From the NCBI RefSeq assembly GCF_000264455.2, contig NC_017958.1:811001-875000 (forward strand): DNA of 64,000 bases. Direction: 5' to 3'. The DNA comes from Tistrella mobilis KA081020-065. Its GTDB lineage: Bacteria > Pseudomonadota > Alphaproteobacteria > Tistrellales > Tistrellaceae. A program made the translations under genes and the position numbers. The notes under the pieces are model-generated. The model saw only the letters and a program-made list of their open reading frames with translations. It ran no database searches and had not been told where the DNA came from. Position 1 is the stretch's first letter; each line of letters opens with the position of its first letter. This document shows, in pieces, positions 58,301-64,000 of the stretch.

Positions 58301-58933
58301 ATCGGGGATGGCGGGGGCCGTGGGGCATGGCCGGCGCGGGCCGTTGCGTTCGATCAGCAGCTCGTAGCGGCGTGCCGGGGAAATGAGATCCACCGCCCCC
58401 AGGGCAGCATCGGCGCCGGCGGCGATCAGGCGGTCGAGTGCATGGGCGAGATCACTCGCCCGCGCCTCGTCGAAGGGCGGACGGCAGAGGCGCCGGTCCA
58501 GAACGACCCGCAGCCGCCCGTCCGCCTCGACCCTGAGCGCCAGAGCTACAGCCGGCAGATCGCCGGCAGGTTCCGGAACCAGAAGCGCATCGGCCGGGCC
58601 TTCGGTCGCATCAGGCGTCGGCCCCTCCGGGACGAGATCACCGAGGCGCGCATCGGCCGTGACCTCCAGCGCCAGGATGCGCAGCCCGCCGGCATCGGCC
58701 ACGGCGATGCGTGGCTGCGGCAGGGCGCGCCAGCGATGGACCAGCACGGCGAGCAGGGCCGGCAACCGGTCGAGGGGGATGGCCCCCCTGGTCCGGCACA
58801 GGGCCTGATCGGGCGCCGACACAGCCATGTCATGCACGACGGCTGGCACCTCGGGATCGGTGCCGTGAGGCGGAGACGGAAAGGGAGAAGGCGATGGGAG
58901 AGAGGATGATAAGGCGGGAGAAGCGGTTTCCAT
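55340..58933 (-). CDS. Single-module NRPS: vestigial condensation part, adenylation, carrier and reductase domains
   Basis: A 1197-residue enzyme. Residues ~30-205 resemble only the C-terminal end of a condensation domain (LRVVLDRRLCRPPFDEARAS, then the RRYELLIERNGP linker), without an HHxxxDG motif. The adenylation domain follows with YTSGTTGLPKCAI (~352), NTYGPTEAS, YRTGDLGYW, GRRDDQVKIGGVRIELGEIE and NANGKVDRR. A carrier domain has FFDLGGTSLTAL (~747). The C-terminal reductase has LLTGATGFVGAHLLPALL (~833) and GYSRSKWAAERL (YxxxK, ~979). Such A-PCP-R enzymes load an acid and release it as aldehyde or alcohol with NAD(P)H. Hand alignment gives pocket residues D-S-W-D-L-G-T-I-G-(K); the acidic fourth residue hints at a polar or basic amino acid, with low certainty. 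Confidence 0.93.
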   Translation of the reverse strand: METASPALSSSLPSPSPFPSPPHGTDPEVPAVVHDMAVSAPDQALCRTRGAIPLDRLPALLAVLVHRWRALPQPRIAVADAGGLRILALEVTADARLGDLVPEGPTPDATEGPADALLVPEPAGDLPAVALALRVEADGRLRVVLDRRLCRPPFDEARASDLAHALDRLIAAGADAALGAVDLISPARRYELLIERNGPRRPCPTAPAIPDAIRAIARRDPQRVALVHETARLTFGELDARADRLAAMLAARGVGRGDMLPLLMPNGLELPLAMLAAMKLGAPFVPMDDGWAPERIAALLDALAPRLVIAADPAVVPPGVAALILDHAAILPAETPFDAVAVDGRDPIYGFYTSGTTGLPKCAINLHGGLLNRFGVMTRRFAADGRPPVVLQNSRHVFDSSIWQLLWPLTIGGRVIIPRTRGVLDLETTLRTIAAHEIEMTDFVPSIFNAMVDLMVAEPGLVRRLGSLRHLLIGGEEIDPRAVRRFRRMLPGIGIVNTYGPTEASIGMVFHHVGDADDRSIPIGTPIDNTVAVVVDDHGFIAPPGMVGEIRIGGACLGGGYLGAPEKTAAAHVDNPFPELPGDRLYRTGDLGYWRRDGRLAYVGRRDDQVKIGGVRIELGEIEGALADHPDIRAGRVVVHEQGGRRELVACLIGHGEVDTADLRRFLATRLPRQALPARLLVLDALPLNANGKVDRRALARLANDRLEAAAAADAGFTDPTSAALAARWRATLQLAPAGPEDGFFDLGGTSLTALVLAMDLTRHFGMRISVADIFTHPTLGALAALIDRRRRGEETGSAPVPAPEVRLADDIRPSAGAAAWTPPSGRVRVLLTGATGFVGAHLLPALLARPDVDLVCLVRAEDDAAAALRLGIAADRVTVLAGDLALPQLGLGDAVWRRLAEGIDVIVNAGALVNLLHGYAAHAAANVAGVETLLRLAVTGVPKHVHQVSTLSVFARSPGHDAVTEADAADPRALPQDGYSRSKWAAERLIDEARRRGITGSLHRLGEMLPARRSGLGNPQALVERLTAACLRLGLRFPTGLRFDYSPVDIVAAFVAARLTEPAGTFHLYGPGTRFEDLLDEAEAAGIALTPVSYAAFHERLSRAAASDVDAAALLALLPDPAGDAGADAFATADLVADKDLMFGDAASRAAMAAAGLAWPAVDAGLLAPWFARRRAACPHPSGDVFSDESASEETA

Positions 58934-59190
58934 CACGTCCGGCTCCTGATGCGACCTCTGAGAGGGCGGACCTGTTCCCGGGGGCCGTGCGGAGCCGGGT
59001 GCGGGCATGGCTCCGCCCTGCGGGTGTTTTCTGCGCGACGCGACAGCGCATAAAACACCCGTTCCAGCCCTGGCGGGTCTGTCCCGCCGCCGGTCATGTC
59101 CTGTTCCGGGTTGGTTGTGAGGTGGTTGAAGAACGGCGGCCGCCGGACATCAGAGGTCAGGTGGCATCAGATGTCAGATGGCCGCAAAGC
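58934..59190 (-). promoter_or_regulatory. Intergenic control region upstream of the NRPS operon
   Basis: It contains a 16-base inverted repeat with one mismatch: CGGGTGTTTTCTGCGC (59021-59036) and GCGCATAAAACACCCG (59046-59061), spacer 9. This lies 88-128 bases before the NRPS start and has no T-tract, so an operator is more likely than a terminator. A 17-base direct repeat with two mismatches (59148-59164, 59165-59181) lies just after the gshB stop. Confidence 0.5.
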
Positions 59191-60153
59191 TCAGGCGGCG
59201 CCTGCCCTGAGGGTGGTCAGCCGGGTTTCGATGGCATCCCACACATCCCGTTCGAGCGTGACGCCGTCGAGGCGGTCGATCTCCTGGATGCCGGTGGGAC
59301 AGGTCACGTTGATCTCGGTCAGGTGGTCGCCGATCATGTCGATACCGACCAGGGTGAGACCGCGGGCACGGAGTTCCGGCCCCACCGCCTCGCAGACCTC
59401 GCGGTCACGCGCCGTCAGCGTGGTCTTCACCGGCCGGCCGCCGACATGCATATTGGCCCGGGCCTCGCCCCGCTGCGGCACGCGCAGCACCGCACCGCGG
59501 GGTTCCCCCTCGACCAGGATGATCCGCTTGTCGCCCTCGCGCACCGCCGGCAGATATTTCTGGATCACCAGCGGCTCGCGCCCGCGGAGCGCGTGAAGCT
59601 CCAGCAGCGCGCCGAGATTCTCGTCATCCGGCCTGACCCGAAACACGCCCAGCCCGCCGAAGCCGTAGAGCGGCTTGATCACGATGTCGCCGTGTTCCTC
59701 GCGGAAGGCGCGGATCTCGTCGACCGAGGACGACACCAGGCTGGGCGGCATCAGGTCAGGGAAACGGGTGATGAACAGCTTCTCGGGCGCATTGCGCACC
59801 TGCACCGGATCATTGGAGACCAGCGTCCGGGGGCCGGCATGCTCCAGCAGGTGGGTGCTGGTGATGTAGGCCATGTCGAAGGGCGGATCCTGCCGCAGCA
59901 GCACGACATCCATCTCGCGGAGCGGAACGCGTTCCTTGGGGCCCAGACGGTAGTGATCGTCGCGCACCCGCTGCAGCCCCATGGGCCGCATCCAGGCCAC
60001 TGCGCCCTCGGGGGTGAGGCTCAGATCCGAGGGCTGGTAGTGATAAAGATCGTGGCCGCGGCGCAGGGCCTCCAGCCCGAGCATGAAGGTCGTATCGCCA
60101 TCGAAGTTGATGGTCTCGATCGGGTCCATCTGCAGGGCGACGGTCAGCGCCAT
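59191..60153 (-). CDS. gshB: Glutathione synthetase
   Basis: A 320-residue ATP-grasp enzyme of the bacterial GshB family. It begins VALQMDPIETINFDGDTTFM, has DVVLLRQDPPFDMAYITSTH, the ATP loop IVIKPLYGFGGLGVFRV, EGEPRGAVLRVPQRGEARAN and GIDMIGDHLTEINVTCPTGI. It joins glycine to gamma-glutamylcysteine. A GGAGG site lies just before the ATG. It lies between the NRPS operon and a glutathione transferase gene, all on the minus strand. gshA is not in the window. It may simply be housekeeping. Confidence 0.97.
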   Translation of the reverse strand: MALTVALQMDPIETINFDGDTTFMLGLEALRRGHDLYHYQPSDLSLTPEGAVAWMRPMGLQRVRDDHYRLGPKERVPLREMDVVLLRQDPPFDMAYITSTHLLEHAGPRTLVSNDPVQVRNAPEKLFITRFPDLMPPSLVSSSVDEIRAFREEHGDIVIKPLYGFGGLGVFRVRPDDENLGALLELHALRGREPLVIQKYLPAVREGDKRIILVEGEPRGAVLRVPQRGEARANMHVGGRPVKTTLTARDREVCEAVGPELRARGLTLVGIDMIGDHLTEINVTCPTGIQEIDRLDGVTLERDVWDAIETRLTTLRAGAA

Positions 60154-60312
60154 ATGTCCTCCGGGGCGGTTCTGGAGCGACCGGGACGGGGGGCAGCCTC
60201 TCCGGATGCAGTGGCCCGCCAGACGAAAAAACTCTCTGGCGGGCACCCTATCATTCTATCATGAGTTGGTCCAGGTCTGTGATCACACCCAAACCGATGG
60301 TTTTGTGACCGG

Positions 60313-61056
60313 TCAGCCGGGGACGGCCGGGGCGTCGAGTTCCGGGTAGTGGCGGAAAATGCCGTCCTGGTTGAAGGCAAGCCGGCGGTCGCTATCCAGA
60401 TAGGCGGCGATCCGCGGCAGGGCCGCCACGCGATCGACCAGCGCCTCCACCCCCGGCCAGCGCCCGGCAAGGCCCGCCATGTGGTTGGGGAAAGCGTAGC
60501 GCAGGCCCAGAACGGTCTGGAACAGGCCCAGATCGGCATAGGAAAGACCGGCGCCCACCAGCCAGCCCGATGCGGCCGGGTTGCGGGTCAGCACCTGTTC
60601 GTACCAGCCGAGGAATTTGGGGATCCGCTGATCGCGGAAGCCCGCCGCCCGGCGTGCCGCCTCGGGCTTCTGGTCCTCGTAATAGTCCCAGGAGCCGAGC
60701 GGGTGATGGACGTCATGGGCCTCGTTCACCAGATCGGCGGTGGTGAGCGCGATCTGCCGCGCGAAGAGCCGCTCCGCCTCGTCGGCCGGGGCCAGCCCGT
60801 AGGTCTCGCCCAGATAGGCGCAGATCAGCGGCGTCTGGGCGATCAGCAGATCGCCATCCTTCAGCACCGGGCAGGCAAAGGGGGCGAAGGGCTCGCGCTC
60901 ATCCCCCAGCACGCGCAAAAGCCCGTCCATGCCGCCGCCCTGGCGCTCGGCCAGGCGGGCCATGTCGCGCCAGGGGGCATCGATCGCGACCAGCACCAGA
61001 CGGACATATTCGCCCCGCCCCGGCAGGCCGGGCCAATAGTAGAGTTCCATGCTCAT
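60313..61056 (-). CDS. Glutathione S-transferase family protein
   Basis: A 247-residue GST. The thioredoxin-like N-terminal domain starts MELYYWPGLPGRGEYVRLVL and has the cis-Pro segment FAPFACPVLKDGDLLIAQTP. The all-helical C-terminal domain includes GLSYADLGLFQTVLGLRY. The Tyr after MEL is a candidate catalytic residue, as in sigma-like GSTs. It is not of the zeta (maleylacetoacetate isomerase) type, since the SSCSWRVR-like motif is absent. It lies about 160 bases upstream of gshB in the same direction. The physiological substrate is unknown. Confidence 0.9.
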   Translation of the reverse strand: MSMELYYWPGLPGRGEYVRLVLVAIDAPWRDMARLAERQGGGMDGLLRVLGDEREPFAPFACPVLKDGDLLIAQTPLICAYLGETYGLAPADEAERLFARQIALTTADLVNEAHDVHHPLGSWDYYEDQKPEAARRAAGFRDQRIPKFLGWYEQVLTRNPAASGWLVGAGLSYADLGLFQTVLGLRYAFPNHMAGLAGRWPGVEALVDRVAALPRIAAYLDSDRRLAFNQDGIFRHYPELDAPAVPG

Positions 61057-61104
61057 GGGGGTCGGGCTCCTTGGCTGAACCGGGAACCGCCCCCCGCCCC
61101 CGGC

Positions 61105-62100
61105 TCAGATCAGGCCGGCGAGCGGTGAGGACGGGTCCGCATAGAATTTGCGCGGCATGCGCCCGGCCAGATAGCCGAGGCGCCCGGCCTCGACCGCGGC
61201 CTTCATGGCGCGTGCCATCATCACCGGATCCTTGGCGCCGGCGATGGCGGTGTTCATCAGCACGCCGTCGCAGCCGAGTTCCATGGCCACCGCCGCCTCC
61301 GAGGGCGTGCCGACACCGGCATCGACCAGCACCGGCACGCTTGCCTGCTCGACGATGATCCGGATGTTGACCGGGTTCTGGATGCCGAGCCCCGAGCCGA
61401 TCGGCGCCGCCAGCGGCATGATCGCGCAGCAGCCCAGATCTTCCAGCTTCTTCGCCACGATCGGGTCGTCGCTGGTGTAGACCATGACGTCGAAACCGTC
61501 GCGGATCAGGGCCTCGGCGGCCTTCAGGGTTTCGGTCACGTCGGGATAGAGCGTCTTATGGTCGCCCAGGACTTCCAGCTTGACCAGGTTCCAGCCGCCG
61601 GCTTCGCGCGCAAGCCGCAGCGTACGCACGGCATCGTCGGCGGTGAAGCAGCCGGCGGTGTTGGGCAGGTAGACGTAGCGCTTCGGATCGACGTAATCCA
61701 TCAGCATCGGCGCCGACGGGTCGGTGACGTTCACCCGGCGGACCGCCACGGTCACGATCTCGGCGCCCGAAGCTTCGATCGCGCGGGCGGTTTCCTCGAA
61801 ATCCTTGTACTTGCCGGTGCCGACCAGCAGCCGCGAGGTGAAGGTCCGGCCGGCGACGACGAAAGGATCTTCCACGGGGGCCACAGCCACGTCGGCGCCG
61901 CTGCCGCCGCCGATGAAATGCACGATCTCCAGCCGGTCGCCGTCGGCGAGCTGCGTGGTGTCGAACGCGGCGCGGCGGACGATCTCCAGATTGCGTTCAA
62001 CCGCAATCTTCCGCGCATCCAGCCCCAGCTGGCCCAGAAGCCCGGCGACGGTCGGCTCGCCTGCAACCTCGCGGGCCTCGCCGTTGATCATCAGTCGCAT
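61105..62100 (-). CDS. thiSG: Fused sulfur carrier ThiS and thiazole synthase ThiG
   Basis: A 331-residue bifunctional protein. Residues 1-66 are ThiS ([12 protein letters not shown], ending HFIGGG). Residues ~75-331 are ThiG, with [54 protein letters not shown] (Schiff-base Lys), [20 protein letters not shown] and [20 protein letters not shown]. It forms the thiazole phosphate of thiamine from deoxyxylulose-5-phosphate, dehydroglycine and ThiS thiocarboxylate. The fusion means the diglycine is internal, which needs cleavage or a different sulfur transfer route. No TPP riboswitch is visible upstream. Confidence 0.94.
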   Translation of the reverse strand: MRLMINGEAREVAGEPTVAGLLGQLGLDARKIAVERNLEIVRRAAFDTTQLADGDRLEIVHFIGGGSGADVAVAPVEDPFVVAGRTFTSRLLVGTGKYKDFEETARAIEASGAEIVTVAVRRVNVTDPSAPMLMDYVDPKRYVYLPNTAGCFTADDAVRTLRLAREAGGWNLVKLEVLGDHKTLYPDVTETLKAAEALIRDGFDVMVYTSDDPIVAKKLEDLGCCAIMPLAAPIGSGLGIQNPVNIRIIVEQASVPVLVDAGVGTPSEAAVAMELGCDGVLMNTAIAGAKDPVMMARAMKAAVEAGRLGYLAGRMPRKFYADPSSPLAGLI

Positions 62101-62165
62101 ACCAGGATCTCCGCTCGATATGATGCTCGGGCCCCGGGGTGGCGGAACGCCCGCTTCGAACGGCG

Positions 62166-62195
62166 TTGCGCCCCGCGGCACGGGTGCTTTATAAC
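62166..62195 (+). promoter_or_regulatory. Candidate promoter for aroQ-accB-accC
   Basis: TTGCGC (62166-62171) and TATAAC (62190-62195) are spaced by 18 bases. They lie 58 bases before the aroQ start, in the divergent region opposite thiSG. Confidence 0.45.
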
Positions 62196-62252
62196 GCAGG
62201 GCTGACGTGGCGTCCTCTCCTAATCACCGTTCACGGGGTATCGACAGCCCGC

Positions 62253-62732
62253 ATGGCGCCGACCATCCTGGTCCTGAACGGACCGAACCTGAACCTGCTT
62301 GGCACCCGCGAGCCCGAGGTCTACGGGCATACGACGCTGGACGACATCCGGCGTCTGTGCGAAGCCCGTGCCGCGGCCCTGGGGCTGGCGGTCGATTTCC
62401 GCCAGTCGAACCACGAAGGCGTTCTCGTGGACTGGGTACAGGACGCCCGCACCTCTGCGGCAGGGATCGTGATCAATCCAGCCGCCTACACCCATACCTC
62501 GGTCGCCCTGCTCGACGCGCTCACCGCGACGGCACTGCCGGTGATCGAGGTGCATTTGTCGAATATCCATCGTCGCGAAACGTTCCGGCATCATTCCTAT
62601 GTGTCCCGGACGGCGGTCGGCGTGATCTGCGGCCTGGGGGCCACGGGTTACGCGCTGGCGATCGAGGCGATGGCCGGGCTGATCCCTGGGGGACAGGCCC
62701 GCGCGGCCACGAAGGACCAATCGCATGTCTGA
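62253..62732 (+). CDS. aroQ: 3-dehydroquinate dehydratase, type II
   Basis: A 159-residue enzyme of the shikimate pathway. The family signature [20 protein letters not shown], with the catalytic Tyr, and [33 protein letters not shown] and [16 protein letters not shown] (catalytic His) are all present. It dehydrates 3-dehydroquinate to 3-dehydroshikimate as a dodecamer. It overlaps accB by 8 bases; aroQ-accB-accC is a common alphaproteobacterial order. Confidence 0.96.
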   Translation: MAPTILVLNGPNLNLLGTREPEVYGHTTLDDIRRLCEARAAALGLAVDFRQSNHEGVLVDWVQDARTSAAGIVINPAAYTHTSVALLDALTATALPVIEVHLSNIHRRETFRHHSYVSRTAVGVICGLGATGYALAIEAMAGLIPGGQARAATKDQSHV

Positions 62733-63207
62733 CACCAAGGCTCGTGCCGTCGATACCGGCCTGATCCGCGAACTGGCGCTGCTGCTCGACGAGACCGGCC
62801 TGACCGAGATCGAGGTCGGCGCGGGCGAGGGTCGCATCCGCATCGCCCGCCAGGCGCCGGCGCAGATGACCGCCCCGCAGATGCTGTTCCAGGCGCCCGC
62901 CGCCGCGGCCCCCGCGGCGGCCCCGGCCGCCGCAGCCCCTGCGGCACCGGTTGCAGCCGACCCCGCCAGCCATCCGGGCGCCGTGCCCTCGCCGATGGTG
63001 GGCACCGTCTATCTGGCCCCGGAACCGGGTGCGCCGGCCTTCGTCGCCGAAGGCCAGAGCGTGCGCGAGGGCCAGACCCTGCTGATCATCGAAGCCATGA
63101 AGGTGATGAACCATATCCGCGCCCCGCGGAGCGGCACCGTCAGCCGGCTTCTGGTGCAGAACGGCCAGCCGGTGGAATTCGGCGAGCCGCTGGCGATCAT
63201 CGAGTGA
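62725..63207 (+). CDS. accB: Biotin carboxyl carrier protein of acetyl-CoA carboxylase
   Basis: A 160-residue BCCP. A helical N-terminus (about 10-45) is followed by an Ala/Pro linker (about 57-80) and the biotinyl domain with [19 protein letters not shown]. The biotinylated Lys126 lies in EAMKVMNHI. It carries CO2 between biotin carboxylase (accC, 14 bases downstream) and carboxyltransferase in the first step of fatty acid synthesis. Confidence 0.97.
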   Translation: MSDTKARAVDTGLIRELALLLDETGLTEIEVGAGEGRIRIARQAPAQMTAPQMLFQAPAAAAPAAAPAAAAPAAPVAADPASHPGAVPSPMVGTVYLAPEPGAPAFVAEGQSVREGQTLLIIEAMKVMNHIRAPRSGTVSRLLVQNGQPVEFGEPLAIIE

Positions 63208-63220
63208 CGCGGGAGCGATC

Positions 63221-64000
63221 ATGTTCGAGAAGGTGCTGATCGCCAATCGCGGCGAAATCGCATTGCGCGTCCATCGCGCCTGCCAGGAGATGGGCATCCG
63301 CACCGTTGCGGTCCATTCCACCGCCGATGCCGATGCCATGCATGTCCGTCTCGCCGACGAGAGCGTGTGCATCGGCCCGGCGCCCGCGCGCAATTCCTAT
63401 CTGAACATCCCGGCGATCATCGCCGCCGCCGAAATCACCGGCGCCGAGGCGGTGCATCCGGGCTATGGCTTCCTGTCCGAGAACGCCCAGTTCGCCGAGA
63501 TCGTCGAGGCCCACGGCCTGACCTTCATCGGCCCCACCCCGGACCATATCCGGCTGATGGGCGACAAGATCGAGGCCAAGCGCGCGGCCAGGGAGCTGGG
63601 CCTGCCGCTGGTGCCCGGCACCGACGGGCCGGTGACGGACGAAGCCGAGGCGATGAAGATCGCCCGCGAGATCGGCTTTCCGGTGCTGGTCAAGGCCGCC
63701 GCCGGCGGTGGCGGCCGCGGCATGAAGGTGGCCGAAAGCGCCGAGGGCCTGCGCGAGGCACTGCAGACCGCCCGCGCCGAGGCCAAGGCCGCTTTCGGAT
63801 CGGATGCGGTCTATCTTGAGAAGTATCTCGCAAATCCGCGCCATATCGAGATCCAGATCCTCTGCGACACCTTCGGGACCGTGGTGCATCTGGGCGAGCG
63901 CGACTGTTCTCTGCAGCGCCGCCATCAGAAGGTGCTGGAAGAGGCGCCGTCGCCGGCGATCGATGCGGCCGACCGCGCCCGCATGGGCGAGATCGTCGCC
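63221..64000 (+). CDS. accC: Biotin carboxylase subunit of acetyl-CoA carboxylase (cut by window edge)
   Basis: The first 260 codons, open to the end of the window. It begins [20 protein letters not shown]. The biotin carboxylase fold shows [37 protein letters not shown] (ATP loop) and the [20 protein letters not shown] signature near the edge. It uses ATP and bicarbonate to carboxylate BCCP. A GGGAG site precedes the ATG. Confidence 0.97.
   Translation, partial: MFEKVLIANRGEIALRVHRACQEMGIRTVAVHSTADADAMHVRLADESVCIGPAPARNSYLNIPAIIAAAEITGAEAVHPGYGFLSENAQFAEIVEAHGLTFIGPTPDHIRLMGDKIEAKRAARELGLPLVPGTDGPVTDEAEAMKIAREIGFPVLVKAAAGGGGRGMKVAESAEGLREALQTARAEAKAAFGSDAVYLEKYLANPRHIEIQILCDTFGTVVHLGERDCSLQRRHQKVLEEAPSPAIDAADRARMGEIVA

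Noticed and set aside
55391-58909. Plus-strand frame of about 1170 codons opposite the NRPS
   Set aside because: No motifs; the minus strand carries all adenylation, carrier and reductase motifs in order.
60313-61056. GST as the missing maleylacetoacetate isomerase
   Set aside because: It lacks the zeta-class SSCSxRVR-like active-site motif and lies 14 kb from the operon.
62101-62252. TPP riboswitch upstream of thiSG
   Set aside because: I looked for the CUGAGA and ACC-UGAU-type core on the minus strand and did not find it.
1-64000. tRNA, rRNA, CRISPR arrays, insertion sequences or prophage
   Set aside because: No cloverleaf-like clusters, no regularly spaced repeats, no transposase, integrase or phage structural genes were seen. 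Small RNAs cannot be excluded by eye.

Overview
The window is very GC-rich and densely packed DNA from a free-living alphaproteobacterium. Supporting signs are the aroQ-accB-accC operon, a fused ThiS-ThiG protein, a large RNase E with an Ala/Glu/Arg-rich tail, a homogentisate operon, a LuxR/LuxI pair, soluble PAS and Cache chemoreceptors and a Phd/VapB-VapC toxin-antitoxin complement. A Rhodospirillales-type organism such as Tistrella would fit, but that is an impression and not a demonstrated assignment. I found no rRNA, tRNA, CRISPR array, insertion sequence or prophage.

Layout. 1-1994: end of an MFS drug exporter and its HlyD/EmrA adaptor. 2002-5400: a large AsmA-like protein. 5637-10593: glnE, a bcp peroxiredoxin, a ferritin-like DUF455 protein and a GNAT acetyltransferase. 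10643-11381: an intact Phd-VapC module behind a palindrome. 11395-14173: two flavin split-barrel (PPOX-type) genes divergent from a hemerythrin. 14151-21386: a quorum-sensing locus in which luxR-luxI-maoC diverges from an operon for a radical SAM protein fused to an acyl-carrier domain, a SAM methyltransferase, a second MaoC hydratase and an MFS transporter. The intergenic space between the two arms is AT-rich and carries lux-box-like dyads. 21415-32209: housekeeping genes (alpha/beta hydrolase, prfB with its programmed frameshift, PBP1A, N-acetylmuramoyl-alanine amidase, RNase E behind a long leader). 32335-39296: aminotransferase, a gamma-glutamyltransferase-like lipoprotein that lacks catalytic residues, BepA-like protease, DsbA-like thiol oxidoreductase, HAD phosphatase, a DUF2867 protein, and a VapB-VapC pair whose toxin carries a nonsense codon. 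39378-42828: YdcZ-type transporter divergent from a LysR regulator, then a triple-PAS chemoreceptor. 42923-46895: tyrosine/homogentisate catabolism (hppD-hmgA-fah) divergent from a MarR regulator. 47323-50215: a soluble receptor with a signalling tip and a C-terminal Cache domain, and a redox-type adenylate/guanylate cyclase. 50219-58933: a compact biosynthetic operon on the minus strand (A-PCP-reductase NRPS, aldo/keto reductase, Fe/2-oxoglutarate oxygenase, desaturase with an apparent frameshift, EamA exporter, ATP-grasp ligase). 59191-61056: gshB and a glutathione transferase. 61105-64000: thiSG, then aroQ-accB-accC running off the right edge.

Two regions look most like undescribed systems. 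The first is the LuxR/LuxI-linked radical SAM-ACP operon. Because LuxI enzymes use acyl-ACP donors, a dedicated acyl-carrier domain with two MaoC hydratases beside luxI suggests a tailored acyl chain, either in the signal itself or in a signal-controlled metabolite. The second is the minimal NRPS operon, whose enzymes predict an oxidised amino alcohol or amino aldehyde coupled to another amino acid by the ATP-grasp ligase and exported by the EamA protein. Both readings are inferences from gene content.
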